Under the pieces are notes generated by a model. It was not told the DNA's origin. It did not search any database and saw only the letters and a list, made by a program, of their open reading frames with translations. Below are positions 24,894-32,872 of a stretch of DNA of 40,060 bases, piece after piece (position 1 is the stretch's first letter; each line of letters starts with the position of its first letter). Position numbers and translations under genes: made by a program. The stretch spans positions 1 through 40,060 of the forward strand of contig QMZC01000009.1 of NCBI GenBank assembly GCA_003662995.1. The letters run 5' to 3'. Source of the DNA: Archaeoglobales archaeon (GTDB lineage Archaea; Halobacteriota; Archaeoglobi; Archaeoglobales; Archaeoglobaceae).

Positions 24894-26432
24894 ATGGGAG
24901 AAATCAAGTTACCTTATAAAACCCTTTCACTCTGCCCTGAATGCCTAAAAAAATTAACCGCTGAGGTTTATGAAGAGAACGGAAAGGTTATGATAAAAAA
25001 AATATGCCCTGAGCATGGTGAATTTGTTGAAGTGTATTGGGGAGATGTTGAGTTGTTTAAAAAAGCATCAAGATTTTCGTATGAGGGTAGAGGTTTAGAG
25101 AACCCGTTGATTGATGAGGTGGACTGTCCATTTACCTGTGGTCTTTGCAAGATTCACAAAAGTCATACTGCATTGCTAAACATAGTTTTAACGAACAGGT
25201 GTGATCTGGCTTGCTGGTACTGCTTTTTTTATGCTAAAAGAGCAGGTTACGTGTACGAGCCCAGCATTGAACAAATAAAAGAAATGGTCAGAATTGCAAG
25301 AAACGAGAAGCCCATAGGCTGTAATGCCGTGCAGCTTACTGGCGGAGAGCCAACCTTAAGGGATGATTTGATTAATATAATAAAATCGATAAGGGAGGAA
25401 GGAATAGAGCATGTGCAGCTCAACACCAATGGCATCAGGCTAGCGTTAGAGGAGGGTTTTGCAACAGAAGTTAGGGAAGCTGGCGTTAATACTGTTTATT
25501 TATCCTTTGACGGTGTCGATGAAACAACAAATCCAAAAAACATTCGTGAAGTTCCGAAGATTCTAGAAAATTGCAGGAGGGCTGAATTAGGTATTGTTTT
25601 GGTTCCAACAGTAATTAAAGGTGTCAACGATCATCAACTTGGCGACATGATCAAGTTTGGGGCTGAAAACATCGATGTGATAAGGGGGGTAAACATACAA
25701 CCTGTAAGTTTGGTTGGAAGCATGCCGAGGAAAGAGAGGGAAAAATTTAGAATTACCATTCCAGACGTCATCATGAGAATTGAAGAGCAAACGGATGGTG
25801 AGATCAGCAGGGATGACTTTTATCCAGTTCCAAGTGTTGTGCCGATCTCATACTTCGTTGAATCTTTAACGGGGCAACCACAGTATGAATTAACAACGCA
25901 CTTTGCGTGCGGAATGGCTACCTATGCCTTTAAAGAGAACAACAAACTAATTCCAATTACGAGGTTTTTGGATGTTGAAGGGTTGTTTGAGTTTCTTATG
26001 GAAAAATCCGAGGAGCTAAAGCATAGTAGAATCAAAACAATAAGGGCTTTGAAGGGAATAATTGATTTAAGGCGTTTTGTGGATTTTGATAAAGCACCCA
26101 AAGAGTTTGATATCAGTAAGATTTTGTTTGACGTCTTAGTTAGGCACGACTACACGACACTCGGCGAATTCCATATCAGGAGTTTGTTTATTGGTATGAT
26201 GCACTTTCAAGATTTGTACAACTACGACATTTCAAGAGTTAAGAGATGTACCATACACTATGCAACACCGGACGGCAGAATAATACCATTCTGTGCCTTT
26301 AACGTGATACCTGAGATGTATAGAGATAAAGTTCAGGCTGAATACGGAATACCACTGGATGAATGGGAGAGAAAAACGGGTAAAAAATTAAAAGATGACA
26401 TATACAGAGTTGTGAGAAGGCCGAGAACATGA
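24894..26432 (+). CDS. tes: radical SAM protein of the tetraether lipid synthase (Tes) type
   Basis: A 512-residue radical SAM enzyme with the layout of the Methanocaldococcus MJ0619/tetraether synthase family, which joins two archaeol tails to make macrocyclic archaeol and GDGT membrane lipids. An N-terminal Cys-rich part (LCPECLKKL, KKICPEHGEF, then CPFTCGLCKIH) is followed by the SAM cluster motif NRCDLACWYC (Cys 103, 107, 110), LTGGEPTLRDDL, LNTNGIRL and LSFDGVDETT. The C-terminus CTIHYATPDGRIIPFCAFN is typical of the family. ATG 24894 is chosen for GGAGGTG just upstream; a longer in-frame start at 24837 lacks one. Next gene overlaps by 4 bp. The older label for this family is thiamine/MoaA-like radical SAM protein. 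Confidence 0.85.
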   Translation: MGEIKLPYKTLSLCPECLKKLTAEVYEENGKVMIKKICPEHGEFVEVYWGDVELFKKASRFSYEGRGLENPLIDEVDCPFTCGLCKIHKSHTALLNIVLTNRCDLACWYCFFYAKRAGYVYEPSIEQIKEMVRIARNEKPIGCNAVQLTGGEPTLRDDLINIIKSIREEGIEHVQLNTNGIRLALEEGFATEVREAGVNTVYLSFDGVDETTNPKNIREVPKILENCRRAELGIVLVPTVIKGVNDHQLGDMIKFGAENIDVIRGVNIQPVSLVGSMPRKEREKFRITIPDVIMRIEEQTDGEISRDDFYPVPSVVPISYFVESLTGQPQYELTTHFACGMATYAFKENNKLIPITRFLDVEGLFEFLMEKSEELKHSRIKTIRALKGIIDLRRFVDFDKAPKEFDISKILFDVLVRHDYTTLGEFHIRSLFIGMMHFQDLYNYDISRVKRCTIHYATPDGRIIPFCAFNVIPEMYRDKVQAEYGIPLDEWERKTGKKLKDDIYRVVRRPRT

Positions 26433-26941
26433 GGGGGTTTTTTATTGGTAGATTTCAACCCTACCATCTGGGGCACCATGAGGTTATAAAGAACATAATA
26501 AATGAGGTAGATGAGTTGATAATCGGGATTGGTAGTGCTCAAGAAAGCCACAGCTTTGAAAATCCATTTACCGCTGGTGAAAGAGTCTTGATGATTTCGA
26601 TGGCTTTGAATGAGTTAGATATTAAAAAAAGGGTGTACATAATTCCTTTGGAAGATATTAAGAGAAATAGTCTGTGGGTTGCACATGTCAGGGAGATGGT
26701 CCCACCCTTTGATGTTGTTTATTCGAACAATCCACTTGTGAAGAGACTGTTTAAAGAAGCTGGGATGGAGGTTAAAGGTACGCATATGTACAACAGAGTG
26801 GAATACCAGGGAACAGAAATTAGGAGGAAAATGATAAATGGAGATGACTGGAAGAGATACGTTCCAAAAGCTGTCGCTGAAGTCATTGAAGCGATAGACG
26901 GCATAAACAGGATTAGAGAAATAATTGGCAAGGACGTCTAA
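26429..26941 (+). CDS. nicotinamide-nucleotide adenylyltransferase, archaeal type
   Basis: Joins NMN and ATP to NAD. The nucleotidyltransferase signature GRFQPYHLGHHEVIKNI (HxGH) opens the protein; IIGIGSAQESHSFENPFTAGER, VWVAH-like NSLWVAHVREM, VYSNNPLVKRLF and YQGTEIRRKM follow, as in archaeal NMNAT. At 170 residues it is the usual size. It overlaps the tetraether synthase-like gene as ATGA and the ogt gene by one base (TAATG), so the three form one transcription unit. Confidence 0.93.
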   Translation: MRGFFIGRFQPYHLGHHEVIKNIINEVDELIIGIGSAQESHSFENPFTAGERVLMISMALNELDIKKRVYIIPLEDIKRNSLWVAHVREMVPPFDVVYSNNPLVKRLFKEAGMEVKGTHMYNRVEYQGTEIRRKMINGDDWKRYVPKAVAEVIEAIDGINRIREIIGKDV

Positions 26942-27390
26942 TGTGCGTGGAGCAATTTTCTGTTGAATGGTTGACCTACGTTAACGTTATTGTTCAAGAT
27001 AAAAAAGTTATTTCGGTAAAATTTGATAGAAAACCAGTTGATGAGAGAATCGAGTCGAGGCTGGTAAAGAAATTAAAAAAAGATTTGGAGAGGTATTTTA
27101 GTGGGAAAAAAGTTGAATTTAATTACCCTATTGTCTTAAAAGTGTCTGAATTTGTTGAGAGGGTTTTAAATGAGACGTCAAAAATACCGTACGGTAAAAC
27201 TATGACTTACAAGGGGTTGGCAGAGAAGTTGAACAGCAAAGCATACAGGGCAGTGGGAATGGCACTAAGTAAAAATCCAACTCCAATTCTAATTCCTTGC
27301 CATAGGGTTGTATCAAAAAGAGGTTTGGGTGGTTATAGCAGTGGTGTTGAGATAAAGAGGGAGTTGTTAAGGTTGGAAGGTATTCTATGA
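26941..27390 (+). CDS. ogt: methylated-DNA-[protein]-cysteine S-methyltransferase
   Basis: Repairs O6-alkylguanine by taking the alkyl group onto its own Cys. The active-site motif IPCHRVV puts the acceptor at Cys 120; IPYGKTMTYKGLAEKL, the recognition region AYRAVGMALSKNPTPI, and GLGGYSSGVEIKRELL complete the C-terminal domain. A short N-terminal domain gives 149 residues, normal for archaeal Ogt. It starts on the last base of the preceding stop codon. Confidence 0.92.
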   Translation: MCVEQFSVEWLTYVNVIVQDKKVISVKFDRKPVDERIESRLVKKLKKDLERYFSGKKVEFNYPIVLKVSEFVERVLNETSKIPYGKTMTYKGLAEKLNSKAYRAVGMALSKNPTPILIPCHRVVSKRGLGGYSSGVEIKRELLRLEGIL

Positions 27391-27458
27391 ATAGCCAACA
27401 GAAAAATTAAAATAATAGTAAAGAAAAGGGGAGGGAAATGGAATAGGTGGTTAAAAAA

Positions 27459-27815
27459 ATGGTAGAAGATTTGGTAAAAGAAAAAGCGTTGGCTCTTGCT
27501 GATGCAATTCTTGAATTGGACGTGTATAAGGAGTTTTTGGAAGTTGAGGCTAAGTTGAAAGAAGATGAAGTTGCTCAGGAGTTATTGGCAGAATTTCAGC
27601 AAAAACAGCAGAGTTTTGTTACAAAACAACTTTCTGGAGAATTCGATCAGCAAATACTAGGTGAATTAACAGAGATTCAATCAAAACTGAATACAAGAGA
27701 GAGTGTTGTCAACTTTTTAGAAGCGTACAACAGACTTCTGAGTGTTCTGGGAGAGATTACAGATTTAATTAGTGAAAGAATACAGTTGGATCTGGGAGAA
27801 GTTTACAGGAAATAG
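27459..27815 (+). CDS. YlbF/YmcA-family helical protein
   Basis: An all-helical protein of about 118 residues: ALALADAILELDVYKEFLEV, then KEDEVAQELLAEFQQKQQ, and an amphipathic second half. The pattern fits the YlbF/YmcA (DUF964) family, known in Bacillus as part of a complex affecting mRNA maturation; its archaeal role is unknown. ATG 27459 follows AGGTGG by eight bases. GTG 27447 in frame is the alternative start. Its end overlaps no other gene if the next one starts at 27847. Confidence 0.65.
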   Translation: MVEDLVKEKALALADAILELDVYKEFLEVEAKLKEDEVAQELLAEFQQKQQSFVTKQLSGEFDQQILGELTEIQSKLNTRESVVNFLEAYNRLLSVLGEITDLISERIQLDLGEVYRK

Positions 27816-27846
27816 TTTTTTTATTGGACTTTTCTCTTTTTATTTT

Positions 27847-28665
27847 ATGCTGTTTGGTGTAGCTGGTGTTCCGCACTCTTCAAAAGGGAGATCAACGATT
27901 GACGGGGTTAAAACCATCAAGGAACTTGGCTTGGATGCAATGGAGGTACAATTCGTTAGGGGTGTTAAAATGGGGGTTAAAACAGCAGAGGAACTAAAAA
28001 AGGTAGCCGAAAAACTTGATGTTAAGCTTACAGTCCATGCCCCGTATTACATAAATCTGAATGCAAGTGATGAGAAAAAGTTTGAGGAGAGTGTTAAAAG
28101 GATTGTTGACTCTTGCAGGATTGGAAGCTTGTTCAATGCAAGGAGTGTAGTTTTCCATGCGGGCTATTACATGAAATTATCAAAGGAGAAAGCGTACGCC
28201 AAGGTTAAGCTTGGAATTCAGAAGGTGATTGAGTTTTTGAATGAAAACGGAATAGATATTATTTTAAGACCGGAAACCACGGGAAAGCCGACGCAGTTTG
28301 GAGATTTAAATGAAGTTGTTAAACTATCTCAGGAACTCGAGAGGGTTTTACCTTGCATCGACTTCAGTCACATTCACGCAAGGTACAGAATTTATAACAG
28401 CTATGACGAATTTTGCTCAATACTTGAAAAAGTTGAGGAAGTTGGAAAGAATGTCATAAAAAACATGCATATACATTTGAGTGGTATTGAATACGGATTG
28501 AAAGGGGAAAAGAGCCATCTGAATTTAAAAGATTCGGACATGAGGTACAAAGAATTGCTCCAAGCATTAATCGATTTTGGTACTAGTGGTATTCTGATAT
28601 GCGAGAGCCCAAATCTTGAGGAGGATGCTTTGTTGTTGAAAAAAACTTATAATGAACTGAAGTAA
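27847..28665 (+). CDS. endonuclease IV-like TIM-barrel protein
   Basis: A 272-residue xylose-isomerase-like barrel closest in pattern to apurinic endonuclease IV. Metal-binding pieces appear in order: TVHAPYYINL, VVFHAGYYM, RPETTGK, CIDFSHIHAR, MHIHLSGIEY and CESPN. Such enzymes cut DNA 5' of abasic sites. ATG 27847 gives the normal N-terminus (FGVAGVPHSSKGRST); the longer in-frame start at 27772 would overlap the YlbF-like gene and add residues not seen in the family. A repair role fits the nearby ogt gene, but other isomerase-like activities are possible. Confidence 0.78.
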   Translation: MLFGVAGVPHSSKGRSTIDGVKTIKELGLDAMEVQFVRGVKMGVKTAEELKKVAEKLDVKLTVHAPYYINLNASDEKKFEESVKRIVDSCRIGSLFNARSVVFHAGYYMKLSKEKAYAKVKLGIQKVIEFLNENGIDIILRPETTGKPTQFGDLNEVVKLSQELERVLPCIDFSHIHARYRIYNSYDEFCSILEKVEEVGKNVIKNMHIHLSGIEYGLKGEKSHLNLKDSDMRYKELLQALIDFGTSGILICESPNLEEDALLLKKTYNELK

Positions 28666-28980
28666 CTATTTCTCGATTATTCCCTCTTTGACGGCTATCC
28701 TCTCAACTCCGTCCCTCAACTCCTCCAGCGTATCCATCAGCTCCTTCCAGTACTGAAACTCCGTATTTTCATCAAATTCTCCGAGTTTTCCTCTTAATTC
28801 ATTCAGTCTCAGCTTTATCCTCCTAACCTGATCGGCGTAGATGTCTTCTTTTGGTGTTCCATAGAAAATGTTTGAGAGTCTGCCAATAGCACTTCTCAAG
28901 AGCCTTATTCTTTCCTCAACACTGTCCGAATAATCGAACGACTCAAGCAAGTTAACAAACGATTCCCTCAAACTCATCAT
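28666..28980 (-). CDS. helical protein of unknown function
   Basis: A 104-residue charged, mostly helical protein (SVEERIRLLRSAIGRLSNIF, VRRIKLRLNELRGKLGEFDE, WKELMDTLEELRDGVERI), probably forming a coiled coil or helical bundle. No cysteine, metal motif or membrane segment is present. It lies tail to tail with the endonuclease IV-like gene, its stop directly next to that gene's stop, and head to head with hisG, so it probably has its own promoter. I do not recognise a family. Confidence 0.6.
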   Translation of the reverse strand: MMSLRESFVNLLESFDYSDSVEERIRLLRSAIGRLSNIFYGTPKEDIYADQVRRIKLRLNELRGKLGEFDENTEFQYWKELMDTLEELRDGVERIAVKEGIIEK

Positions 28981-29042
28981 GATTTTGTGTAGCCCAACAC
29001 TTTAAAAAAGTTTACTAGCAAACGTCAAACCAGCGAAAAAAG

Positions 29043-29050
29043 TTATAAAA
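29043..29050 (+). promoter_or_regulatory. TATA-like box of hisG
   Basis: ttataaaa is centred about 25 bases before ATG 29071. There is no ribosome binding site between them, which fits a leaderless message. Confidence 0.5.
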
Positions 29051-29070
29051 AGTATCAATTAATTGCTCTC

Positions 29071-29976
29071 ATGCTCAAGATTTACTTCCCTGACGGTCAC
29101 CTTGAAAAACCCGTATGGGATGCGTTGTGCGAAGCGGGTTACAAGCTAAAGAAAAGTGAAAGAGGATACCTTATCGGAGTTGACCATCCAGAAATAGTTT
29201 TCAAGCAGGTCCGTCCCCAAATAATGCCGTTTTATATAATGAAAGGTAAGGGGGATGGTGGATTTACTGGAGAAGACATATTTGAAAATTCCAAACTGAG
29301 ATACGGATTGGAGAACGTTGTATTGGTTGAAAAATTGCCTTTAAGACCAACAAAACTTGTTGTTGCAGTTTCAGAAGAAATTTATCCTGAGGTAAAGACA
29401 ATAGAGGATTTTAAGGAGGTCGTTGGAGATAAAGAGGTTTTATTTGCATCTGAATTTCCTGAATTGGCAAAAAGCTACGCTGAGAAAGTCGGACTGAATG
29501 CTATAGTCTTTGATCCAATCGGTAAGACTGAGGCATCACTATTGCCACCAATGCCTGAAGCTGATTTGATTTTGGAGGTTACTGAATTTGGTACGACTTT
29601 GAGGGCTAATGGGTGCAGAATAATTGATGTTGTTATGAAAGAAGTATATTCAGTTTTTATTGCAAATTCTGAGTCATTCAAAGATCAAAAGAAGAGAAGA
29701 CTGATGGAAAATTTGATTACAGATTTAAAGGAGGTGTTAGATTCAAGGAATTTGGTGAGCTTATACTTCAACGTTCCCGATGAAAATGCAATACCAAAGT
29801 TACTTGAGTTTTTGACTGCTGAAGGTTTCGATCCTACAGTCTCCAAATTAGCTAAGAGCGGTGTGGCTATGCACATAATACTTGACAAAGCCAAGGTTAA
29901 ATTTTTAAAGCCAATTTTGAGAGAATTGGGGGCAAAGAGGATTGCAACTTCCCCAGTTATAACGTTTGGAGATTGA
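29071..29976 (+). CDS. hisG: ATP phosphoribosyltransferase, long form
   Basis: Catalyses the first step of histidine synthesis, ATP plus PRPP to phosphoribosyl-ATP. Two periplasmic-binding-like catalytic lobes are followed by a regulatory ACT-like domain (LVSLYFNVPDENAIPKLLEF to ITFGD). Recognisable blocks are DGGFTGEDIF, VEKLPLRPTKLVVAV and ADLILEVTEFGTTLRANG with the PRPP loop. At 301 residues it is the long form, which is usually inhibited by histidine and does not need HisZ. No other his gene is next to it. Confidence 0.9.
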   Translation: MLKIYFPDGHLEKPVWDALCEAGYKLKKSERGYLIGVDHPEIVFKQVRPQIMPFYIMKGKGDGGFTGEDIFENSKLRYGLENVVLVEKLPLRPTKLVVAVSEEIYPEVKTIEDFKEVVGDKEVLFASEFPELAKSYAEKVGLNAIVFDPIGKTEASLLPPMPEADLILEVTEFGTTLRANGCRIIDVVMKEVYSVFIANSESFKDQKKRRLMENLITDLKEVLDSRNLVSLYFNVPDENAIPKLLEFLTAEGFDPTVSKLAKSGVAMHIILDKAKVKFLKPILRELGAKRIATSPVITFGD

Positions 29977-30028
29977 TTTCATTTTGGTCTTTATTAATGA
30001 GAATAGGAAAACTTTAAACCATACCGTC

Positions 30029-30775
30029 TCACAAACCAGTCGGAATATCAATAAATTCAACTTCAACACCAAGTCCTTCAACAACATCCATTAAAGCTTT
30101 AACGCCCAACGTTTCTGTTGCATAATGTCCAGCGAAGATTACGTTTAATTTTCCTTCCTTTGCAGTGTGGTATGCTTCATGCTCCGCCTCACCCGTAATA
30201 AGCAAATCTACATCGCTTTCCACCGCTTCATTGATCGCAAAAGCCCCCTTTCCTGAGACTGCTGCCACCCTTTTAATGTCTCCACCAAAATCCAAAACTA
30301 CAGCCCTAACGTTTAGGTTATCTTCTATTAACCTCACAATTTCATCAAGTGGTTTTGGTTCATCAAATGAATCCATCCACCCAATTTTTACACCTTTATA
30401 CTCTCCAAACGGATTGTTGGCATTTAAACCTAAAATTTTCAACAGCATTGCATTGTTTCCCACTTCCTTATGCACATCCAATGGCAAATGTGCCGCATAC
30501 AACGAGATTCCATTCTCAATCAAGAATTTCAATCTTCTAAAGACGATTCCTTTGACATAACTTATTCCGCCCCAAATCAATCCGTGGTGGACTACAACAA
30601 GGTTGGCATTAATCATAGTAGCCCTTTTAAACACCTCAAGGCAAGCATCAACCGCAAATGCAACCTTTTTTACCTCCTTTACCCCTTCAACCTGAAGTCC
30701 GTTGTTTGATGAGTCTTTAAACTTCTCCAATTCCAAGTATTCATCCAAGAAACTTACAATTTCTTCCAATCTCAT
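30029..30775 (-). CDS. Nif3-like dinuclear metal protein
   Basis: A 248-residue member of the NIF3/YbgI family, sometimes labelled GTP cyclohydrolase I type 2. Metal ligands show in VVVHHGLIW, AAHLPLDVHKEVGNN and GHYATETLG; the N-terminus RLEEIVSFLDEYLELE and NNGLQVEG are typical. The real activity of the family is uncertain. It lies three bases downstream of the integrase-like gene on the same strand, so the two are co-transcribed. Confidence 0.85.
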   Translation of the reverse strand: MRLEEIVSFLDEYLELEKFKDSSNNGLQVEGVKEVKKVAFAVDACLEVFKRATMINANLVVVHHGLIWGGISYVKGIVFRRLKFLIENGISLYAAHLPLDVHKEVGNNAMLLKILGLNANNPFGEYKGVKIGWMDSFDEPKPLDEIVRLIEDNLNVRAVVLDFGGDIKRVAAVSGKGAFAINEAVESDVDLLITGEAEHEAYHTAKEGKLNVIFAGHYATETLGVKALMDVVEGLGVEVEFIDIPTGL

Positions 30776-30778
30776 GCT

Positions 30779-31402
30779 CTACCTCCTTGCTAAAACATAA
30801 TCAATTCTTTTTACATCTTCATTCAGCAATTCTGCTATCGTTTTTGCATCCCTAATCCCAGTAACCTTTGAGAAATTCAAAACAAAGTCCTCCAAAACCT
30901 CATCATCATCTAAATCCCACATTCCTGAGTACATTGGATGAAAGTCTTGCAGGAAATTGGCAGTTTTATCCAAGTCTTCCCCAAACTCAATGCTCCCAAA
31001 GAACATACAATCCTTCAATATCTCAATCACTCCACTTCTAAGCTTTTCAACGTTGTAGGTTTTGTCTGGAGGCGAATTTTTATCAACTATCTCATCCATT
31101 TCTCTGGAAGTATAGTTAAACACTCTCTCTTTGTTTCTCTTGTTTTTGCAGATTTCTGAGACTATATTGTAAGTTTTACCATCTATCGGCATAATTCTCG
31201 TCTTCGTTCCAGTAAGCTTAACTGTATAAAATTCAAATCCATTCCTTTTCACCCTCTTGAAGTCCCTCTTTGTAACGTTCAAAATCTCCTCTTTTCTTGC
31301 GAGAGATGAAACGATAATCCTTATCAAGGCATGTTCATCGATATTTCTTCTTGAAACTGCCAGAATGTGCCTTATGTCGTATTCTGTCCTCAATAAGTCC
31401 AT
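30779..31402 (-). CDS. protein with a tyrosine-recombinase-like core, function unknown
   Basis: A 207-residue protein. Residues 20-75 (LIRIIVSSLARKEEILNVTK, then VKLTGTKTRIMPIDGK) read like the first catalytic box of a tyrosine recombinase, where the Arg sits in an LR.EE pattern followed by KTR and P. A later YNVEKLRSGVIEIL recalls the H-x-L-R box but has no His, and no clear Tyr box follows. A non-catalytic DNA-binding relative is possible; so is chance similarity. It is the first gene of a pair with nif3 (three-base gap). Confidence 0.5.
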   Translation of the reverse strand: MDLLRTEYDIRHILAVSRRNIDEHALIRIIVSSLARKEEILNVTKRDFKRVKRNGFEFYTVKLTGTKTRIMPIDGKTYNIVSEICKNKRNKERVFNYTSREMDEIVDKNSPPDKTYNVEKLRSGVIEILKDCMFFGSIEFGEDLDKTANFLQDFHPMYSGMWDLDDDEVLEDFVLNFSKVTGIRDAKTIAELLNEDVKRIDYVLARR

Positions 31403-31426
31403 TAATTAGATTATCTGTGAGGATAT

Positions 31427-32269
31427 TTAAGGATTATTCGTAACTACATCAGCAACGTGTTTTAACAACCTCATGGAATTTGCATCCCTAAAAAACGGAT
31501 CGCTCAAGATTACATGGTTGCAGTGTTCTAGCAAATCTTTAATTCTGATTGTAATGCTATTTACATCCCCACTGATCGTAAAGTTTTCAAGTAAAATGTT
31601 TGAATATCTGTCTAAGATTTTGTAATCCGGAGTGTGTTTTATGCTTTTTCCCATTTGTCTGATCTCGACGAGCTTTTGAAAGTCAATTTGCCTTATTTCT
31701 TCAAACAACTCATCAAAGCCAAACTCCTTTACAAACGCTTTGCTTGAAACAACAATGGCTGAGGCTATCAACAAATCTTCAAAAAACTCGCTTGGCAGAA
31801 TAAGACTTGGCCCATAAGCCGCTATAAACAATTTCTTTTTAACAAATTTGGAAATCCACCGGATATATTCAGATTTCACGTAATTGAACAGAATCCCATC
31901 AGCCATTTCCGATGACTTTTTCGTTATGATTGGTGAAGAGCAACCAGCCAAGACTGGCACTTCTAAACGTTTTTTTAGATACTTGATGCAGTCAATGGTC
32001 ATTTCCAATGCCTCTTTTGGATTGTTAAAGTTGCCAGGAGCAATTCCAACAACGATTTTTCTATCAAATTTGCTTAAAAGCCTAAAAATCTCGTTATATT
32101 TTCTCTTTATTGGGGATAAGATGCCAAACCCAACAAAATCAACAAAATCAGCAATTAATTCGGCAACATAAAATGGGTCCTTAAATCCCTCGAACTCTCC
32201 AATCCAAACAATTTTAATTCCAGCTTCACTCGCAATTTTAGCTCTTTTAATTAATTCCCCATCTTTCAA
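31427..32269 (-). CDS. luciferase-like (F420/flavin-dependent) TIM-barrel protein, likely mis-started
   Basis: A barrel protein of the bacterial luciferase/methylene-H4MPT reductase type: KIASEAGIKIVWIGEFEGFK, VGFGILSPIKRKYNE, KIVVGIAPGNFN and VLAGCSSPI. Strand patterns match but no family can be named. The standard start here is TTG 32269, which drops the first barrel strand. Upstream in frame the sequence gives GKIGLNING, the expected strand, beginning after an ATT codon at 32302 that lies six bases behind GGTGA. The upstream gene stops at 32310, so initiation at ATT with coupling is plausible and would give 291 residues. Confidence 0.6.
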   Translation of the reverse strand: MKDGELIKRAKIASEAGIKIVWIGEFEGFKDPFYVAELIADFVDFVGFGILSPIKRKYNEIFRLLSKFDRKIVVGIAPGNFNNPKEALEMTIDCIKYLKKRLEVPVLAGCSSPIITKKSSEMADGILFNYVKSEYIRWISKFVKKKLFIAAYGPSLILPSEFFEDLLIASAIVVSSKAFVKEFGFDELFEEIRQIDFQKLVEIRQMGKSIKHTPDYKILDRYSNILLENFTISGDVNSITIRIKDLLEHCNHVILSDPFFRDANSMRLLKHVADVVTNNP

Positions 32270-32309
32270 ATCGCCGTTAATGTTTAACCCAATCTTACCA
32301 ATATTGATG

Positions 32310-32843
32310 TCACCAATTTTCCAAAAGCTTTTTCACCCCCTTCTTAGAGATAGCTCTCGGTTCAACATCTTTCTCATCTATACTCTCATCTACTACAAAC
32401 TTTGGCTTGTATCCCAGTTTGTCACCATAAACCTTTACTACAAACTTAGCAGCAAGTTTTGCAAGCTCGTACATCTTCGCTTCACTCAACTCCTTAAACT
32501 CAACTTTCTTTTTATCCTTGCGCCTATCAACAAAATAGGGACAGAACAAGCACTTGTAGGGTGAAATTAATTCCGGCTCTTTTTCAGCAAATAAATCATC
32601 AAAAACTTCAACTGCACAATAACTTCCATCACTGTACTTGCAGTACTTCACCCTCTCCATCCCACACTTCTTTGCAGTCTCTAAAAATTCGTTGAGTTCA
32701 GACCTGTTTACTTTATCTTTCCTTCTGTAGAAATACCATTCCAATAAAGAATAAACAAATTCTGATGGTGAGACTCCTACCTTATCACATTTCTCAATTA
32801 ACTTACTCTCTAAATCTGATGGAATGTCAATTATAATTCTCAT
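32310..32843 (-). CDS. ribbon-helix-helix protein with Cys-rich C-terminus, ParR-like position
   Basis: A 177-residue protein. Residues 1-42 fit a ribbon-helix-helix DNA-binding domain (strand RIIIDIPSDLESKLIEKCDK, second helix SPSEFVYSLLEWYFYRR). The middle has several Cys (KKCGMERVKYCKYSDGSYC, KCLFCPYF) that could bind zinc, then a helical part (ELAKLAAKFVVKVYG). It follows the actin-like gene by 29 bases on the same strand, the order of parM then parR in plasmid segregation operons. A ParR-like adaptor role is inference; it could simply be a regulator. It is longer than usual ParR. Confidence 0.65.
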   Translation of the reverse strand: MRIIIDIPSDLESKLIEKCDKVGVSPSEFVYSLLEWYFYRRKDKVNRSELNEFLETAKKCGMERVKYCKYSDGSYCAVEVFDDLFAEKEPELISPYKCLFCPYFVDRRKDKKKVEFKELSEAKMYELAKLAAKFVVKVYGDKLGYKPKFVVDESIDEKDVEPRAISKKGVKKLLENW

Positions 32844-32872
32844 CTATCGTATATAATCCCTAATAATTTATA

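Noticed and set aside
30165-30709. Plus-strand frames opposite the Nif3-like gene
   Set aside because: They are antisense to a well-conserved protein and carry no family features.
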